Shown one piece after another: positions 6,284-7,365 of a stretch of 7,365 nt of DNA; position 1 is the stretch's first letter; every line of letters starts with the position of its first letter. The DNA is taken from contig CAAGDY010000062.1 of assembly GCA_900768695.1 (NCBI GenBank), positions 1 through 7,365 on the forward strand, written 5' to 3'. A model generated the notes under the pieces. It was not told the DNA's origin. It saw nothing but the letters and a program-made list of their open reading frames with translations, and did not search any database. Made by a program: the position numbers and the translations under genes. The stretch is from an uncultured Anaerovibrio sp. (GTDB taxonomy: Bacteria; Bacillota; Negativicutes; Selenomonadales; Selenomonadaceae).

Positions 6284-6312
6284 ATTTTAATATAAAACAT
6301 GTTCACATGCAA
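6284..6312 (-). promoter_or_regulatory. Candidate promoter for the transporter gene
   Basis: On the minus strand TTGCAT (6312-6307) and TAAAAT (6289-6284) are 17 bases apart, in the AT-rich stretch between the larA terminator and the transporter start at 6243. The -10 matches 5 of 6; the -35 is weak. An overlapping TATATT is an alternative -10. Confidence 0.35.
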
Positions 6313-6373
6313 ATGAAAATTGCAGACATTCTGGCAATCCGGCGCAGACGCCTGGCTATAATGCTCTAAACGC

Positions 6374-6402
6374 AAAAAAACAGCCGGGGATATCTCCCCG
6401 GC
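6374..6402 (-). terminator. Intrinsic terminator of larA
   Basis: GCCGGGGA (6383-6390) pairs with TCCCCGGC (6395-6402) around a TATC loop. On the minus strand the stem is followed after TG by seven Ts (6380-6374), a textbook intrinsic terminator placed about 20 bases after the larA stop codon. It separates larA from the transporter gene transcribed in the same direction. Confidence 0.9.
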
Positions 6403-6423
6403 ACACAACATGAAAATATTATT

Positions 6424-7365
6424 TTAGGCGGTGCGAACAATAACCGATACTCCATCGGGAATTACTGTCACACTGGCGTTATCACCCTTTATTTCAAAAG
6501 CGCGCTGCAGGGCCTCCTGGAAGGTGGCCGCATGCTCCATGTGCATCTCCTTTATCATCTCAGGGCTGCACATATCCGTCACCATAATCACGGTGAATTT
6601 ATCGAGAATCCTTGCCAAAATCTGCATTTCCCACTGGTCAGGGATGGTTTCATTCCTCGGCACCTTGGCAATCCGCTCCAAAAGCGCATGAGGACTGGCC
6701 GCATCCCGGAGATTCTCGTAGAAGGACTGGCCGCCATGGCCGTCGTTGCAGGCGGAAACCATAATGATGACACCGCCCTCCTTGCAGTTTGCCTCAGCCG
6801 CAGTCATGCCCTTTACCGACTGATAGATATTCTGATCCAGCGGATAGCCGCCGTTGGTGGTAACCACGATATCAGAAGGATTTGCCTTTACCTCCGCCAT
6901 CTTTAGCACAAATTCGCAGCCTGTTACGTGAGCCTTTTCGCTATCACCGGCAAAAGCACCGATAACCTTCTTCTCAGCATCAATCACTACATTCAATATA
7001 AAGGCCAGCTTTGCCTGCTGAGCGGCGTAGAGCATGTCGCGATGAATTGGATTTTTCTTCAGGATGCCCGTCCTGGCATAAGGGCTGGCAATAAACTCGC
7101 TGCAATGATTTGCCATAACGGTAGTGGCGGAAGCAATACCAGGCAGAATGCTCTTCCTGCCGCCTGAAAACCCTGCAAAAAAGTGTGACTCTATAAAGCC
7201 CTCGGCAATCAAAAGGTCAGTATCAATGGCGATGCGGTTCAGCTTCAGGGCACCCCCGGACGGCAGCGTCCCCAGGTCTGCCATACCGGCATCATCGCGG
7301 GAGTCGTGGACGATAATCTTCTCCTCCGCCACAATCCTCTCACCATACTTCTGCACCAATTCCTC
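6424..7365 (-). CDS. larA: Nickel-dependent lactate racemase LarA (C-terminal part, cut by window edge)
   Basis: These are the last 313 residues of a LarA-family enzyme, about three quarters of the usual ~425. LarA interconverts D- and L-lactate in the cytoplasm by hydride transfer, using a nickel-pincer nucleotide attached to a lysine. In visible-fragment numbering: ESHFFAGFSGGRKSILPG holds His61 and Lys71, ANH ends at His87, YQSVKG gives Gln182 and Lys185, and DQW gives Trp245. The spacings (10, 16, 111, 114 and 174 residues relative to Lys71) are the same as between His174, Lys184, His200, Gln295, Lys298 and Trp358 as I recall them for Lactobacillus plantarum LarA. The catalytic His108 region is outside the window. 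The reading frame is open to the right edge, so the in-frame TTG at 7359 is not its start. The cofactor-making genes larB, larC and larE are not in view; larA is last in its transcript. Some LarA homologues act on other 2-hydroxyacids, so the substrate is inferred. Confidence 0.9.
   Translation of the reverse strand, partial: EELVQKYGERIVAEEKIIVHDSRDDAGMADLGTLPSGGALKLNRIAIDTDLLIAEGFIESHFFAGFSGGRKSILPGIASATTVMANHCSEFIASPYARTGILKKNPIHRDMLYAAQQAKLAFILNVVIDAEKKVIGAFAGDSEKAHVTGCEFVLKMAEVKANPSDIVVTTNGGYPLDQNIYQSVKGMTAAEANCKEGGVIIMVSACNDGHGGQSFYENLRDAASPHALLERIAKVPRNETIPDQWEMQILARILDKFTVIMVTDMCSPEMIKEMHMEHAATFQEALQRAFEIKGDNASVTVIPDGVSVIVRTA

Noticed and set aside
6308..6324. Short dyad TGCAA-N7-TTGCA upstream of the transporter gene as an operator
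   Set aside because: Only 5-base arms in AT-rich DNA, which is easily expected by chance. It is not the same as the dyad at 3737-3757, whose arms face the other way.
6357..6362. TATAAT on the plus strand as a promoter antisense to larA
   Set aside because: No -35-like hexamer at 16-18 bases, and transcription would run straight into the larA terminator hairpin with no gene in that direction.
7357..7359. TTG as the true start of the larA fragment
   Set aside because: The frame continues to the window edge and about 110 residues of the N-terminal domain, including an expected catalytic His, are missing. It is an internal Leu codon.

Overview
The window is a bacterial chromosomal segment of about 7.4 kb with dense, GC-rich coding sequence and AT-rich intergenic gaps. 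Strong AGGAGG-type ribosome sites, sigma-70/SigA-like promoters, hairpin-plus-T-tract terminators and the gene families present suggest an anaerobic Firmicute (Bacillota). A lactate-metabolising member of the Negativicutes is my best guess, but this is inferred from gene content and style only; no marker gene is present.

Layout, left to right. (1) 1-512, minus: N-terminal half of a DHH-family phosphoesterase running off the left edge. (2) 708-983, plus: a solitary 91-residue Nif11-like protein ending in a Gly-Gly motif and a 16-residue tail, with its own extended -10 promoter and a large structured terminator. (3) 3706-1153, minus: a two-gene unit, a SpoVB/YtgP-type flippase (559 aa) followed 4 bases later by a diacylglycerol kinase-family lipid kinase (289 aa). 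(4) 3707-3924: an intergenic region with facing, overlapping promoter candidates, a dyad, and a hairpin between a Shine-Dalgarno sequence and the next start codon. (5) 3925-4761, plus: a DUF4931 protein, a GalT/HIT-like nucleotidyltransferase relative with CPFC and HPHMQ motifs. (6) 6243-4885, minus: an 11-helix sodium:neurotransmitter-symporter-family amino-acid transporter, convergent with (5) across a shared strong hairpin terminator. (7) 7365-6424, minus: the C-terminal three quarters of nickel-pincer lactate racemase LarA, with all expected catalytic residues in the visible part, closed by an intrinsic terminator.

Most units look independent: each has its own promoter or terminator, so the window does not read as a single pathway. 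The clearest functional pair is the flippase and lipid kinase, both acting on membrane lipids or lipid carriers. The two items most worth a second look are the orphan RiPP-precursor-like Nif11 protein with no modifying enzyme in view, and the hairpin at 3882-3919, which when folded would place a distant Shine-Dalgarno sequence about 6 bases from the DUF4931 start codon. I saw no insertion sequence, CRISPR array, tRNA or rRNA.
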